DNA of 64,000 nucleotides, from the NCBI GenBank assembly GCA_903813345.2, contig CAIIXF020000012.1:7401615-7465614 (forward strand). The letters run 5' to 3'. Position numbers and translations under genes: made by a program. Numbering within the stretch: position 1 is the first letter of the stretch; every line of letters begins with the position of its first letter. The notes beneath the pieces are model-generated. The model saw nothing but the letters and a program-made list of their open reading frames with translations, ran no database searches and was not told the DNA's origin. Shown here piece after piece: positions 1 through 11,599 of the stretch. Source of the DNA: Owenia fusiformis (Eukaryota; Annelida; Polychaeta; Sabellida; Oweniidae).

Positions 1-1545
1 TTCAGTTGTGCTAGAGATAACTTTTGGTTAAGATGACGTTGTGGTTTGGTTCTGTGTTTAAGTTTCATATATAGTGGTGTATGTTTTATGTTCATGGTAT
101 GTAAATTGGAAGAGTTGTAAATTCGTTGTCTTTAGTAGCGTTTCTGCTTTATCGGAGTTTGCGGTATTTTCGTTTATAAAAATGGTAATTGGTTTGGATG
201 TGTGTAGTGTGAGTTTGTGGTGGGTTCCCTGTTTGTCAAAGGTTTGGGTGTTTAGTCTTGTGTTTGAGCTTAGTGTTGATTTGTGTGACAGTGTGTAGTG
301 GTGGTAGTATATATTATTGTTAATATGTTTACTTGACAGGGGATATGTTTTCCCGTGTCGGGTTGCAGTATTTTGGTTTGTAAATTTCGTGTATGTTTGG
401 CGGCGTTTGTGGTATGTATGTGGTAGAAAAGTTGTTTTTCCATGAATTGGGTGTATAGTGTCATGTCTGAGGTTTATTTTGGTGTGTGTGTTATGGTAGT
501 AGCATCTCTTGTTGTTGAGATATTAACTTGATTTTGGAGGCTGTCTTCCCGTGATTTCATTATGTTTTGATTATCCCGTGTTTGTGTTTTGTCGGGATCG
601 TGTATGCAACTATGCGTATTGATTAATTGCATCAAGTTATGGTCAGTTTGTTTGTTTGAATTTGTTTTGTTTGTTTGGTTTGTTTTTTACCCTTTATGGT
701 TAGGTGTTTTTTATGTCAGTAGTGTGTGCGTTGGGGGAGTTGTTAGCTTGTTCGCGATTGTTTGTATTTTGGTTTTATCGGAGTTTTGTAGTGTTTTGGT
801 TTGTAAATTTCTTGTTTTATTTGTTTTGTGTGGCGTTTTTATATAGTGGTAGATAAGTTGTTTTGCAACAGTTTGGGTGTGTAGTGTCATGTCTGAGGTT
901 CATTTTGGTGTGTGTGTTATGGTAGTAGCATCTCTTGTTGTTGAGATATTAACTTGATTTTGGAGGCTGTCTTCCCGTGATTTCATTATGTTTTGATTAT
1001 CCCGTGTTTGTGTTTTGTCGGGATTGTGTATGCGTATTGATTAATTGCATCAAGTTGTTGTCAATTTGTTTGCTTGAATTTGTTTTGTTTGTTTGGTTTG
1101 TTGTTTACCCTTATGGTGAGGTGTTTTTTATTTTGATAGTGTGTGCGTTGGGGAAGTTGTTAGCTCGTTCGCGATTGGTTACGGTATTTTGGTTTTATCG
1201 GAGTTTTGTGGTATTTTGGTTTGTAAATTTTGTGTTTGTTTGTGGCTTTTTTTGGTATGTAAGTGGTAGGTAAGTTGTTTTTCAACGGTTTGGGTGTGTA
1301 GTGTCATGTCTAAGCTTTATTTCGATGTATATGTTGTGGTCGTAGCATCTCTTGTTATTGAGGTATTAACTTGTTTCTGGGGGCTGTCTTACCGTGTTTT
1401 CAATTTGTTGATTGTCCCGTGTTTGTGTTTTGTCGGGATGGTGTATGCGTTTTGGTGAATTGTAGATCACGATTTTGTCGGTTTGTTTGTTAAAATTTGT
1501 TTCGTTTGTTTTGTTTGTTGATATGAGTTTTATATGATGTTTCTA
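1..1545 (+). repeat. G/T-rich ~420-bp tandem repeat block, left part
   Basis: The top strand is almost devoid of long A or C runs and is dominated by T and G. A landmark motif (agcatctcttgttgttgaga, then tattaacttga) recurs near 503, 926 and 1345, so the period is about 420 bp. Each unit also carries a 'cccgtgtttgtgttttgtcgg' type segment and 'gcgtattgattaattgcat'. Short open frames here have extreme V/F/L composition and reflect base composition, not genes. Confidence 0.75.
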
Positions 1546-1870
1546 AATAGGGTTCCCGGTTGAGGAAACCTGGTTTGGTTGGTTGTTTGTGAGTAAATGC
1601 GTTGTTTTTTAAAGTATGAATTGAAGTGAGTGTTTATCTCCATAGGGTTATAAAGTGTATATATTTTTGTATTGCCGGGTCGGCAGAAAAAGATTGTTGA
1701 ATATTCGGGACGCTGATAAGAAATGTTCGAAACACCAAGTGTGGTAAGATGGTACAGCCCTTCTACTACAAAATGTGTCCGATCGTTTTTGAGATGAAAT
1801 ATACTTGGTATTTGTCCATAAGCTGAGCAATGTGACATACGAGGGTTGATCATAAAGTTCTCATAATATC
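1546..1870. repeat. Module repeated at 4510-4790
   Basis: This interrupts the 420-bp array. It contains 'ggttggttgtttgtgagtaa', a pyrimidine-poor stretch, then 'gttcgaaacaccaag' and 'ggtaagatggt'; the same order of motifs recurs at 4540-4720. The two are clearly homologous but diverged. No coding function is recognised. Confidence 0.6.
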
Positions 1871-2029
1871 TCTCTAATTTCTTTATTTTTCAATATTTTC
1901 CTATGAAAATTTCACAGAATGTGCAGCATGGAATGGTTTATTAATCCAGCTAACAATATTTAGAATAACGGAAACATTGAATAAGAAATGGTTGCCATAG
2001 TAACTTGAAATCAAGTTTTTTTTATTTTT

Positions 2030-2167
2030 GGGAATGGTGACTTAGACAATGTCTTGAGACATCACCTGTATTAAACACGCACATGTCATGCAATCTGTGT
2101 TTATGGTGAGAGGTCTCAGTCGGGGGGCCTGGCAGGCAAGGTCTAGTAGCTAAGCTTCCCCTAACCA
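2030..2167. repeat. SINE-like dispersed repeat, copy 1
   Basis: About 138 bp beginning 'ggtgacttagacaatgtctt' and ending 'ctaagcttcccctaacca', nearly identical to 4881-5019 while the flanks differ. It is GC-richer than its surroundings. Both copies lie a short way after the module shared by 1546-1870 and 4510-4790. I see no tRNA A/B boxes, so its class is uncertain. The minus strand is open through both copies, but no protein family is recognised. Confidence 0.55.
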
Positions 2168-2399
2168 CCGTCAGTACTCATGTGACGGGTAGTGTATATT
2201 TGGTAGATCCTAGGGTAATGACATTGGTGTGTTATTCCCTATCCTGTAGCGGATCTTCTCCCTTATATGTTGGTCATTATAAGGGCCCAAGATGTTTCGA
2301 ACTCATGGGGGTATCCCATGATTGTTCTTCCTCAGCGGCCGAATGAATGTTGTATGTGATTTATTGTGATTTTATTGTGAATGATAATGCTGTTTTATT

Positions 2400-3760
2400 T
2401 CTATCATTCTGTTGTATTTTAATAGGTTTCCCGTATTCGTTTTTTAGCGGGAGGGGGGTGGTTGTTTATGCGTATTGGTTTATTGCATAAAGGCGTGGTC
2501 AGTTTATTGATGAATTTTAGTTTGGTTTGTTTGTGGTTAAGCCATATGGTCATGTATGTTATATGTTGATATTGTGTGTATTTAAAGGGTTGTTGGCTTG
2601 TTCGTGTTTGGTTGTATTTTGTGGCATTTTGTGGTGTTTTCAATTTGTTGAGTTGGTGTGCGTTTGCGGTGTCTGTGGTGGGTTGAGGGTAGGTAAATTA
2701 CATTTTGGTGGTTCAGGTGGTAAGTTTACTGTTTCAGCTTTCCGTTGGTATATGTGATATGTTGCTAGCATATCTTGTTGTTAAGATATTAACTTGAATG
2801 TAGGGTTTAATGGCCCGTATTTTAAATATTTTGGTTTTCCGATATTTGTGTTTTATCGGGAGGGTGTATGTGTATTGGTTAATTGCATCGGGGTATGGTC
2901 GGTTCAATGTTGAAATTGGATCTGGTTGTTTTGTTCATTGTTTCAGCTTCATGGTCAGGTATATGTTATGTTCATATTGTGTGTATTAGAAGAGTTGTTG
3001 ACTTTTTCGTGTTTGGTCGTGTTTTGGTGTTTTCGGCATTTTGCGGTATTTTCGATTTGTTGAGTTGGTTTGAGTTTGGTGGTGACTAGGATGGGTCTAT
3101 GGTAGGTAAATTGTCTTTTGATGGTTCAGGTGGCTTGTTTAATGTTTTAGCTTTCCGTCGGTGTGTGCATTATGTTCGTGGCATATCTCGTTGTTGAGAT
3201 ATTAACTTGAATGTAGGGTTTGATGGCCTGTATTTCAAATATTTTGATTTTCTCATGTTTGTGTTTTATCGGGAGGGTGTATGCGTATTAGTTAATTGCA
3301 TCATGGTATGGTCAGTTCGATGTTGAAATTTTAATTTGGTTGTTTTGTTCATTGTGTCAGCTTCATGGTCAGGTATATGTTATGTTCATATTGTGTGTAT
3401 TAGAAGGGTTGTAAACTTTTCCGTGTTTGGACGTGTTTTGGTGTTTTCGGCATTTTGCGGTATTTTCGATTCTTTAAGTTGGTTTGAGTTTGGCGGTGTT
3501 TAGGGTAGGTCTATGATAGGTAAATCGTTTTTCTGTTGGTTCAGGCGGCTTGTTTAATGTTTTTGCTTCCTGTTGGTGTGTGTATTATGTTCGTGGTATA
3601 TCTTGTTGTTGAGATATTAACTTGAATGTAGGGTTTAATCGTCCGTATTTCAAATATTTTGATTTTCCCATATTTGTGTTGTATCGGGAGGGTGATGCAT
3701 ATTGGTTGATTGTGTCTGTGTGTGGTTGGTTTATTGTTTAAGTCTGGTTGGTTGTGTTGT
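2400..3760 (+). repeat. G/T-rich ~420-bp tandem repeat block, right part
   Basis: The landmark 'gttgttgagatattaacttg' returns near 2769, 3181 and 3598, spaced about 412 and 417 bp. Units of this block share 'tttatcgggagggtgtatgc' and a later 'ggtatgttcatattgtgtgt' part and resemble each other more than the units of 1-1545, suggesting separate local homogenisation on the two sides of the interruption. Confidence 0.7.
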
Positions 3761-3906
3761 TTTTTCGTTGTAGAGAACGGGTGTTTCGTTCTACTCTTTG
3801 TATGAAATAAGTATTTTAATATAAGTTTTCTGGTAAAACTTAGAATGTCAGTCGGGAGTTCCCGCTCTAGTGTTTTTAAGTTTGGGGTGGGAATAAACTT
3901 GAGTCC

Positions 3907-4115
3907 CAGGCCCGTAGCCAGGATTTGCCAAGGGGGGGGGGGTTCAGTTTTCCAAAATTTCCAGGGGGGTTCACATTTGACAATTTTGGCCCAAAAATGG
4001 CTAAAATCACTTGAGAAGTGCTCAAAATGGTGAAAAACTGCATGATTTTGAAAGAATTTTTGGCCAGGGGGGGGGGTTCGCCCAAACCCTTCGAACCCCC
4101 CTGGCTACGGGCCTG
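3907..4115. mobile_element. 209-bp MITE with CAGGCCCGTAGCCAGG ends
   Basis: Perfect 16-bp terminal inverted repeats (CAGGCCCGTAGCCAGG and its complement) bound the element. It is flanked by agtcc on both sides (3902-3906 and 4116-4120), read as a target duplication; overlap of flank and terminus leaves 5-8 bp possible. Internal G-runs and 'tgcatgattttgaaagaatt' recur in decayed fragments near 11880-12010 and 17490-17600. It is non-coding and presumably moved by an unrelated transposase. Confidence 0.8.
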
Positions 4116-4509
4116 AGTCCCTTAGAGAGAACAGAGTGTTCTGCTTCTGACGGTGTGTAATCCGACAAGTTAACAACGAGCTTAGTTTTCGCTGCTTTGG
4201 TTTTGTGTGTTTTATGAGTGTTTGAAAGGATGTATTGTTTTTTTGGCTTTGTAAAGTTTGTTGTTGCGTTTCCTAGCCATATTGGTAGTTAGGTTGATTC
4301 TTAGTTGTCAGTGGTACGTGTTATATGTGTATCAGTGGCCAATTATGTATCTAGGTCACTGTAACTATGTGTGTATCAGGTATGTTCCTGAATTAAGTGT
4401 GGTTATGGGAGTAGTGATTAAGAAGACAATAGGGAGATTCCCTTGTTAGAATGTAAATTTTGAAGTGTTGGTTTCGTGTTGGTTGTTATGAAGTGATTGT
4501 TTATATTTT

Positions 4510-4790
4510 GGTTTGGAAAGTGTTTTCCAGTCGGGGTATTATTTGGTTGGTTGTTTATGAGTAAATGTGTATTGTTTTAATTTGCGAATTGGAGTTTGTG
4601 TGTGTCTCCAAACTGTTGTAAGGTGTGTATGTTTTTTGTTGCCAGGTCGGCAAGATTGTTACATGTTTGGCACGCTGCTAAGGAAAGTTCGAAACACCAA
4701 GTATGGTAAGATGGTGCAGCCCCTCCTGTACGAAAATATGTATGATCTTTAATGAAATATACAAGGTAGTTGTCCATAAGCTGAGCGATG
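4510..4790. repeat. Second copy of the 1546-1870 module
   Basis: It shares 'gttcgaaacaccaagtatgg' and 'taagatggtgcagcccct' with 1732-1765, plus the preceding 'ggttggttgttt' stretch. It precedes the second SINE-like repeat with a different spacer. Confidence 0.6.
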
Positions 4791-4880
4791 GGACCTAGCC
4801 CGAAGGTTTGGTACGCAGGTTATTCACTTATTATGGGTTTATCCTTATGGCTAATGGAGACAGCACTAATATCATATTTT

Positions 4881-5019
4881 TGGGAGTGGTGACTTAGACA
4901 ATGTCTTGAGACATCACCTGTATTAAACACGCACATGTCATGCAATCTGTGTTTATGGTGAGAGGTCTCGGTCGGGGGGCCTGGCAGACAAGGTCTAGTA
5001 GCTAAGCTTCCCCTAACCA
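4881..5019. repeat. SINE-like dispersed repeat, copy 2
   Basis: It matches 2030-2167 with only a few differences, for example 'ctcggtcgg' against 'ctcagtcgg'. The shared tract ends at 'cccctaacca', after which the two loci diverge completely. Confidence 0.55.
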
Positions 5020-5199
5020 GGTGCATATATAGGCCTACAATATCTAATTTAATTTTAACAACATTTACAAAAATAATACTGAAAAAAAGAAAAGATTATT
5101 TAACCCATTGGATATTTTTGCTTTTAGAATTGATTTGACGTTAATCCCTATTTAATGATCAGATCTTGAAGTTTGGAGCATAGCTACAATAGTATACAG

Positions 5200-6140
5200 C
5201 AATTTTGATTTACACACCCCAAAAACATGGATTAGTCATTAACTTTTGCATTGATTTCGAAAAAGTATTGAGATTTGTAGTAATTCATGACATTATGTTC
5301 CCGGGTAGTTTAATAAAATACTTGACAGAACTCAATAGAACATGGCGGATGCTTTACAGGGTAACTAGTTCGCCATGCACATCCCGGGATGCAGATACAG
5401 TAGCGTTGTATGATATTGTACAAGTTCTGTAAAGTAGGCTAGCCTACAATATTTACAGTGCACCTTTGTCCAGTGGATAATATATTACATGTTTGCATAT
5501 TGATTTCGAAAAAGTATTGATATTTGTAGTAATTCATGACATTCAGATCCCGGGTAGTTTAACAAAATACTTGAAAGAACTCAACAGAACATGGCGGATG
5601 CTTTACAGGGGAACCAGTTCGCCATGCACATCCCGGGATGCACATACAGTAGCGTTGTATGATATTGTACAAGTTCTGTAAGGTAGGCTACAATATTTAC
5701 AGTGCACCTTTGTCCAGTAGATAATATATTACATGTTTGCATATTGATTTCGAAAAAGTATTGAGATTTGTAGTAATTCATGACATTCAGATCCCGGGTA
5801 GTTTAACAAAATACTTGAAAGAACTCAACAGAACATGGCAGATGCTTTACAGGGGAACCAGTTCGCAATGCACATCCCGGGATGCACATACAGTAGCGTT
5901 GTATGATATTGTACAAGTTCTCTAAAGTAGCCTACAATATTTACAGCGCACCTTTGTCCAGCGGATACTATATTACATTTTTGCATCGATTTCGGAAAAG
6001 TATTGAGATTTGTAGTAATTTAGAATTTTCAACTCCCGGGCAGTTTCACAAAATACTGAATGGAACAGGGCAGATGCTTACAGGGGAACCAGTTCGCCAT
6101 GCGCATACAGTGGCGTTGTATGTTTTATTGACAAATACAT
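5200..6140. repeat. ~245-bp tandem repeats, four units
   Basis: Units begin near 5237, 5498, 5742 and 5981 with 'attgatttcgaaaaagtatt' and contain 'caggggaaccagttcgccat'. Periods are about 258, 244 and 239 bp. Small open frames with similar products (GSLIKYLTELNRTW and the like) are repeat shadows. Confidence 0.8.
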
Positions 6141-6199
6141 AATATTTTATAATTTGTTTGCAATGATTTCGGGAAAGTATACTCTTAATACTGAAAAAC

Positions 6200-6899
6200 A
6201 ACATGCTTGCCTTGTGTACTGAGCTTCATTGCCAAGACTGATTTCAGGAAAAACAAAACTAATAAAAAACGGTGAAAGAACTGCTCACGGTCAACTTCTA
6301 GATTAGATGATTGACGTTAAACGAATAGTATGTACCAGTATTATTTGCAGAAATTGCTCGAATAGAATTCAGACTATTGAAAGGGAATTAAATTCAATTA
6401 ATAATAAGATCAAGCAGTGCAGATCGCAGGAATATCAATCATGATGGAATCTTAAATACATGTTCGTCTTAATATTGTCTTTAGAGCAAATGTTTACAAG
6501 TCTGCAAATCCAGGTATCTCCCTTCCAAATAAAATGCATTCTCCAAAAATATAATTACTTTTCGATATCTTTTTTACAGCATATCTTAACTATAAGTGTT
6601 TATATGTGAACTGAACAGTCATCAACTTCTGATATTAAATTAAATTGGTTCACTTCAATCAAATTACTTTCGATTATATTTAGCAAATAAAACGTTTATC
6701 GATTTTGCGAGGGTCGTTTTAAATTTACCTAGATGAAAGTGAAGCGAGGTAGGACTTCCCATAATGCCATTATCAAAGGTTCAAATACTAACTTGCTGAT
6801 TGGAGTAAAATCAACATGAGCATTACCTCATGTGTTTATAATCTAAATATAGACATTGAAAGATTGTGCGCTATTGGTCAAAATTACCGACACAAACAT
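6200..6899. other. AT-rich spacer, nothing recognised
   Basis: This lies between two blocks of the same tandem family. I see no repeat, open frame or splice-like structure that I can support. Confidence 0.5.
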
Positions 6900-9310
6900 T
6901 CAGTTCGGTTTTAGAAAAGTATTGAAAAGTAATTCATGACATTCAGTTCCCGAGCAGTTTCACAAAATAAATCTATAAAATATCTCAATAGAACAGAGCA
7001 GATGCTCACAGGGGAACCAGTTCGCAATGCACATACAGTGGCGTTGTATGACACACTGTATTGAGAAGTACATAATATTTTATATGTTTGCATTGATTTC
7101 AGAAAAGAATTGTGATTTGTTGTAATTCATTCAAAATAAATCTATGAAATAACTCAATGGAACAGGGCAGATGCTCACAGGGGAACCAGTTCGCCATGCA
7201 CATAATGACATTCAATTTCAAAGCAGTTATACAAACAAATCTATGAAATAACTCAATTGAACAGGGCGGACGCTTGATACATTGATTTCGGGGAATCATT
7301 GAGATAATTTGTAGTAGTTCATGACATTCAGTTCCCGGGCAGTTTCACAAATAAATCTATGAAATAACTCAATTGAACAGGGCGGACGCTTACAGGGGAA
7401 CCAGTTCGCCATGTACATACAATGACGTTGTATGATTCACCACTACTGTATTGGCAGTTTCACAAAATAAAAATGCCTACATGAAATAACTCAATTGAAC
7501 AGAGCGGACGCTTGATACATTGATTTCGGGGAAGTATTGAGATTTGTAGTATTTCAGTTCCCGGTCAATTTCACTAATGAATCAATGAAATAATTCAATT
7601 GAACAGGGCGGACGCTTACAGGGGAACCAGTTCGCCATGTACATACAATGACGTTGTATGATACACCACTACTGTATTGGCAGTTTCACAAAATAAATAT
7701 GCCTACATGAAATAACTCAATAACCCAGATGCGAGTAGAAATAATCTTGATTTACGTCATTAAAAATTCAAAATTCAGTCAAGGTAATATCATATTTGAA
7801 ATCTACATGTAAAATTACATCTAGAAATGTGGTTTTAAAAAGTGTTTATCAACTTTGAAAAAACAATTTTCTTTGAAAATGTGACTTCTAGCTCGGGGAG
7901 ATTCCCCATAGACCCCATGCTATAAAATCACAAAACATGAAATATCTTTGCTTTTAGTGGACAGATAATATTTTGCTTTACTGGACATATTTTCATTAGT
8001 ATAAGTATCAGACACATAAGGGTTATATGAAAATCGAGCCACTTAAATTGATAATATTCAAGTTTAAGGGAACTTTCTTATATACCTGCCATGTTAATTG
8101 ACCCGAATCAGCCACCTGGTGGTGAAACTGGTAACTACCTACTCGCATTTGGGTAATTGAACAGGGCGGACGCTTGATACATTGATTCCTGGGAAGTATT
8201 GAGATTTGTAGTATTTCAGCTCCCGGTCAATTTCACTAATGAATCAATGAAATAATTCAATTGAACAGAGCGGATGCTTACAGGGGAACCAGTTCGCCAT
8301 GCACATACAGTGGCGTTGTGTAATACACTGTATTGACAAGAACATATATTTTTGCATTGGTTTCGGAAAAGTATTGAGACTGTAGAAATTCATGACATTC
8401 AATTCCAATGGCAGTTTTACCATAGGCTTTCAATTAGAAATAAATCTATGAAATAACTCAATTGAACAGGGCGGACGCTTGATACATTGATTTCGGGGAA
8501 TCATTGAGATCATTTGTAGTAGTTCATGACATTCAGTTCCCGGGCAGTTTCACAAATAAATTTATGAAATAACTCAATTGAACAGGGCGGACGCTTACAG
8601 GGGAACCAGTTCGCCATGTACATACAATGACGTTGTATGATACACCACTACTCTATTGGCAGTTTCACAAAATAAATATGCCTACATGAAATAACTCAAT
8701 TGAACAGGGCGGACGCTTGATACATTGATTTCTGGGAAGTATTGAGATTTGTAGTATTTCAGTTCCCTGTCAATTTCACTAATGAATCAATGAAATAAGT
8801 CAATTGAACAGAGCGGATGCTTACAGGGGAACCAGTTCGCCATGCACATACAGTGGCGTTGTGTAATACACTGTATTGACAAGAACATATATTTTTGCAT
8901 TGGTTTCAGAAAAGTATTGAGACTGTAGAAATTCATGACATTCAATTCCAATGGCAGTTTTACCATAGGCTTTCAATTAGAAATAAATCTATGAAATAAC
9001 TCAATTGAACAGGGTGGACGCGTGATACATTGATTTCGGGGAGGTATTTAGATTTGTAGTATAATCCATGACATTCAGTTCCCGGGCAGTTTCTCAAGTA
9101 AATCTATGAAATAACTCAATTGAACAGGGCGGATACTTACAGGGGAACCAGTTTGCCATGCACATACAGTGGCATTGTATGATACACTGTATTGACAAGT
9201 ACATACTATTTTATATGTTTGCATTCGTTTCGGAAAAGTATTTGAGACCGAGTTATTCACGACATTCAATTCCCAGGCAGTTTTACAAATAAATCTATGA
9301 AATAACTCAA
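6900..9310. repeat. Irregular continuation of the ~240-bp repeat family
   Basis: Shorter and rearranged units share 'aactcaattgaacagggcgg', 'caggggaaccagttcgccat' and 'gacattcagttcccgggcag' with 5200-6140. A higher-order unit is visible: the stretches near 8220-8470 and 8760-9010 match, about 540 bp apart. A MITE interrupts at 7722-8154. Confidence 0.75.
7722..8154. mobile_element. 433-bp MITE inside a tandem-repeat unit
   Basis: The ends are inverted: AACCCAGATGCGAGTAG at the left, CTACTCGCATTTGGGT at the right. The empty site is visible in neighbouring units as actcaattgaac, and 'aat' is present on both sides (7719-7721 and 8155-8157), consistent with a 3-bp duplication as in PIF/Harbinger-type elements. 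The interior is non-coding. Confidence 0.75.
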
Positions 9311-9714
9311 GACATTTTTACAGATTTAAATCAAATTAATAACAGTTAACTACTGTCTGTCGAATTTAAAGGTTCGCTTATGTTTGCAAGCAACGCATTT
9401 GTGTAATGCAATGATTCGATATTCTTTTAAGATAAACAGAAATATACGAAAATATGATTTTTTTCACTTCAAACATTATGTTTAAGTCCACATAATAATG
9501 AAATAGCCTAATCCCCTTCTTGTTCTATGGGACTTCCAGCCCTGAATATACCAAAGTCCCCGTGTCATACTACAAACAGCATTAAACGTTAATACAATGT
9601 TCAGTATTTAAAACAACTGAAACAAGGCTTCTGGTTTTCATAATATTTTCATTTTAGACATGTTTGAGTATTTTTAAGGTTTAAAACAAACCATTATTAT
9701 TATGGAGCTATCAC

Positions 9715-9945
9715 ACTTATGACATATGGGCTCATCGTCCGACAACGTGTGAATACTTTGCTGGGGCAGACAGCGGGACACGGCATGTATACACGATGGG
9801 CAAAACAAATCGTTAAACAACAAGATACATCCAGTCACACCAATTAAAACAATTAATTAAAAATGTATGCCCGAAATAACCACTCAGTGGCGAGAGGTGA
9901 GCCCATATAGCGAATGTGACACTGTGACAGCTATTTTTTGTTATT
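9715..9945. repeat. Diverged dispersed repeat, relative at 56180-56372
   Basis: Shared landmarks in the same order are 'ggggcagacag', a 'gatac/tatacac..gtgggcaaaacaaa' part and a terminal 'gtgacagcta'. The copies are old and differ by many substitutions and indels. Class unknown. Confidence 0.4.
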
Positions 9946-11599
9946 GATTTTAAAATACCTGTCCCACATTAATTGAGCCTGCATGCCCCATCATATATAC
10001 TTTTAAGCAACTACAATATTTAACCCCGGCCCATTGTTAAAACATTTGATGTCTCAGTCACCGTTTGATATCTAATCTGCTAAATATTATATTCTTTTTA
10101 CAGGTTCTTTCTATGAATGGAATGCTGCAGACATGACGGACATATGAATTTTGGGGTTATACATGGACACATGCGAGGAAGGCACAACGTAAAGAAGGGC
10201 GGGGGTCTTCACTCAAGGAAATGTGTAAAACGCATCATGTGATTCAGCAGAAACAGTTCAGATATAATTTAGAACTAAGGTTGCATTCATGAATTCAGTT
10301 GCCGGCTGGTGGTTTAACCTACTTTTTATCAGTGGTAAACTAAATTACTTATAATGGCAGGTACTACTCGTGAGTTAAATGAGGAGTTTAATTCATCTGC
10401 CGGATGCCGGCTGGTGGTTTAACCTAGTTTTTAAGCCATTTTAAACATAAATGAAGGAATAGTGACAGTTACTATTCATATTTAAATGATTTGGACATGA
10501 ATTAGCCTGGTTGGTGAATCTGTCAGCCGTCAGTTGAATTGGCGAATGCTACCTCGACGCCCAACAATGCGTTTATACCCGGGTGTTTATACTTCATGTT
10601 ATGCATGCAGTTTCTTGTTTTATTGTTAACACTTAAAATTTAATAATTAAGGGTTTAATGTATCTTTCAGGTATTCATAAATAGTTGGCGCAGGTCCGTT
10701 GACGGTGATGATGACAATTTTGATGACGAGCTCTACATTCATTTCAAATAATTAATTTTTAGATAGGCATTTTGCGTACTTTATTTAAGTTTATACATTT
10801 TTAATTTATTAGAGCTAGCATTCTGATTTATCAGAGCCATGCACTAGATTGCTTGAAAGAGAGAGTCTTCATATTCCAAAAATAGTAAAGGCTGTTCATT
10901 TCACGATGTTAAGCTAGCTTTACATTTCCTTTGCTTGGTTTTATAAGAAGGTTAAGTTACACGTTTTTAAAAGAACTTGTACCCGAGCGTGTACTATTTC
11001 GTTCCCGGGGGATACTGTTCCACTCTCATATTCACCTGGGACTGTTTTCCGTATGTTTTTATACTCAATCGACCAAGTAAACAGTTCAAATGGGAGAAAT
11101 AGTTATCTAAAGAACCACGTTCTTTTTTAAGAAACGTGTGTCTTAACCCTATTATCACCTTAGCAGACGGGGACAAACTCTTGCAAAAATACATATAGAT
11201 TATTAAAGCACGATTATAGATATTTAGTTAAGCTAATTACTTTCTGTGCTTCTTTAATCAATGACGTTTTCAACGGTTTATTGTGTTGCTTTGTTGTTAA
11301 AATATATTTTTGATATTTGACCTATAGTTGCTTTCCAAAATTCTTGTTTTCATTTCTTGTGACAGTTATTTTTTCATACCTGTGTGCATGGCTTATATAC
11401 CTGCATGTAGCATGATGATTGACCAGGAATAATCTGACGGGGATAGACGTCCATGATTATAACAGAGGCGTATTAAGTCAAATGAAAAATTATCAATATG
11501 CCTCTGATTATTATGAGACTGGATATTGGATATAAGACTCCTCGTATATCCATGGGAGGATGAAAGTGTTATTATGCCACCACTAGAATTATATATATA
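9946..11599. other. Mostly unannotated AT-rich DNA
   Basis: A 23-bp phrase containing 'gccggctggtggtttaacct' occurs twice (about 10301 and 10408). One possible terminal exon is listed separately. Nothing else supportable was seen. Confidence 0.4.
10671..10751 (+). CDS. Possible terminal exon with acidic C-terminus
   Basis: A pyrimidine-containing acceptor (tatctttcag, ending at 10670) is followed by 26 open codons and TAA. The peptide ends DGDDDNFDDELYIHFK, an acidic tail followed by a mixed end, which looks more protein-like than the surrounding DNA. A second acceptor-like tttttacag lies at 10095-10103, but the frame after it closes within about 15 codons. No upstream exon was identified, no family is recognised, and a chance open frame of this length is possible. 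This is inference from splice-site appearance only. Confidence 0.2.
   Translation, partial: VFINSWRRSVDGDDDNFDDELYIHFK

Noticed and set aside
5205-6142. Small similar proteins of 62-79 residues in tandem
   Set aside because: They are the same frame of a non-coding tandem repeat; unit ends and frames vary and composition is not protein-like.
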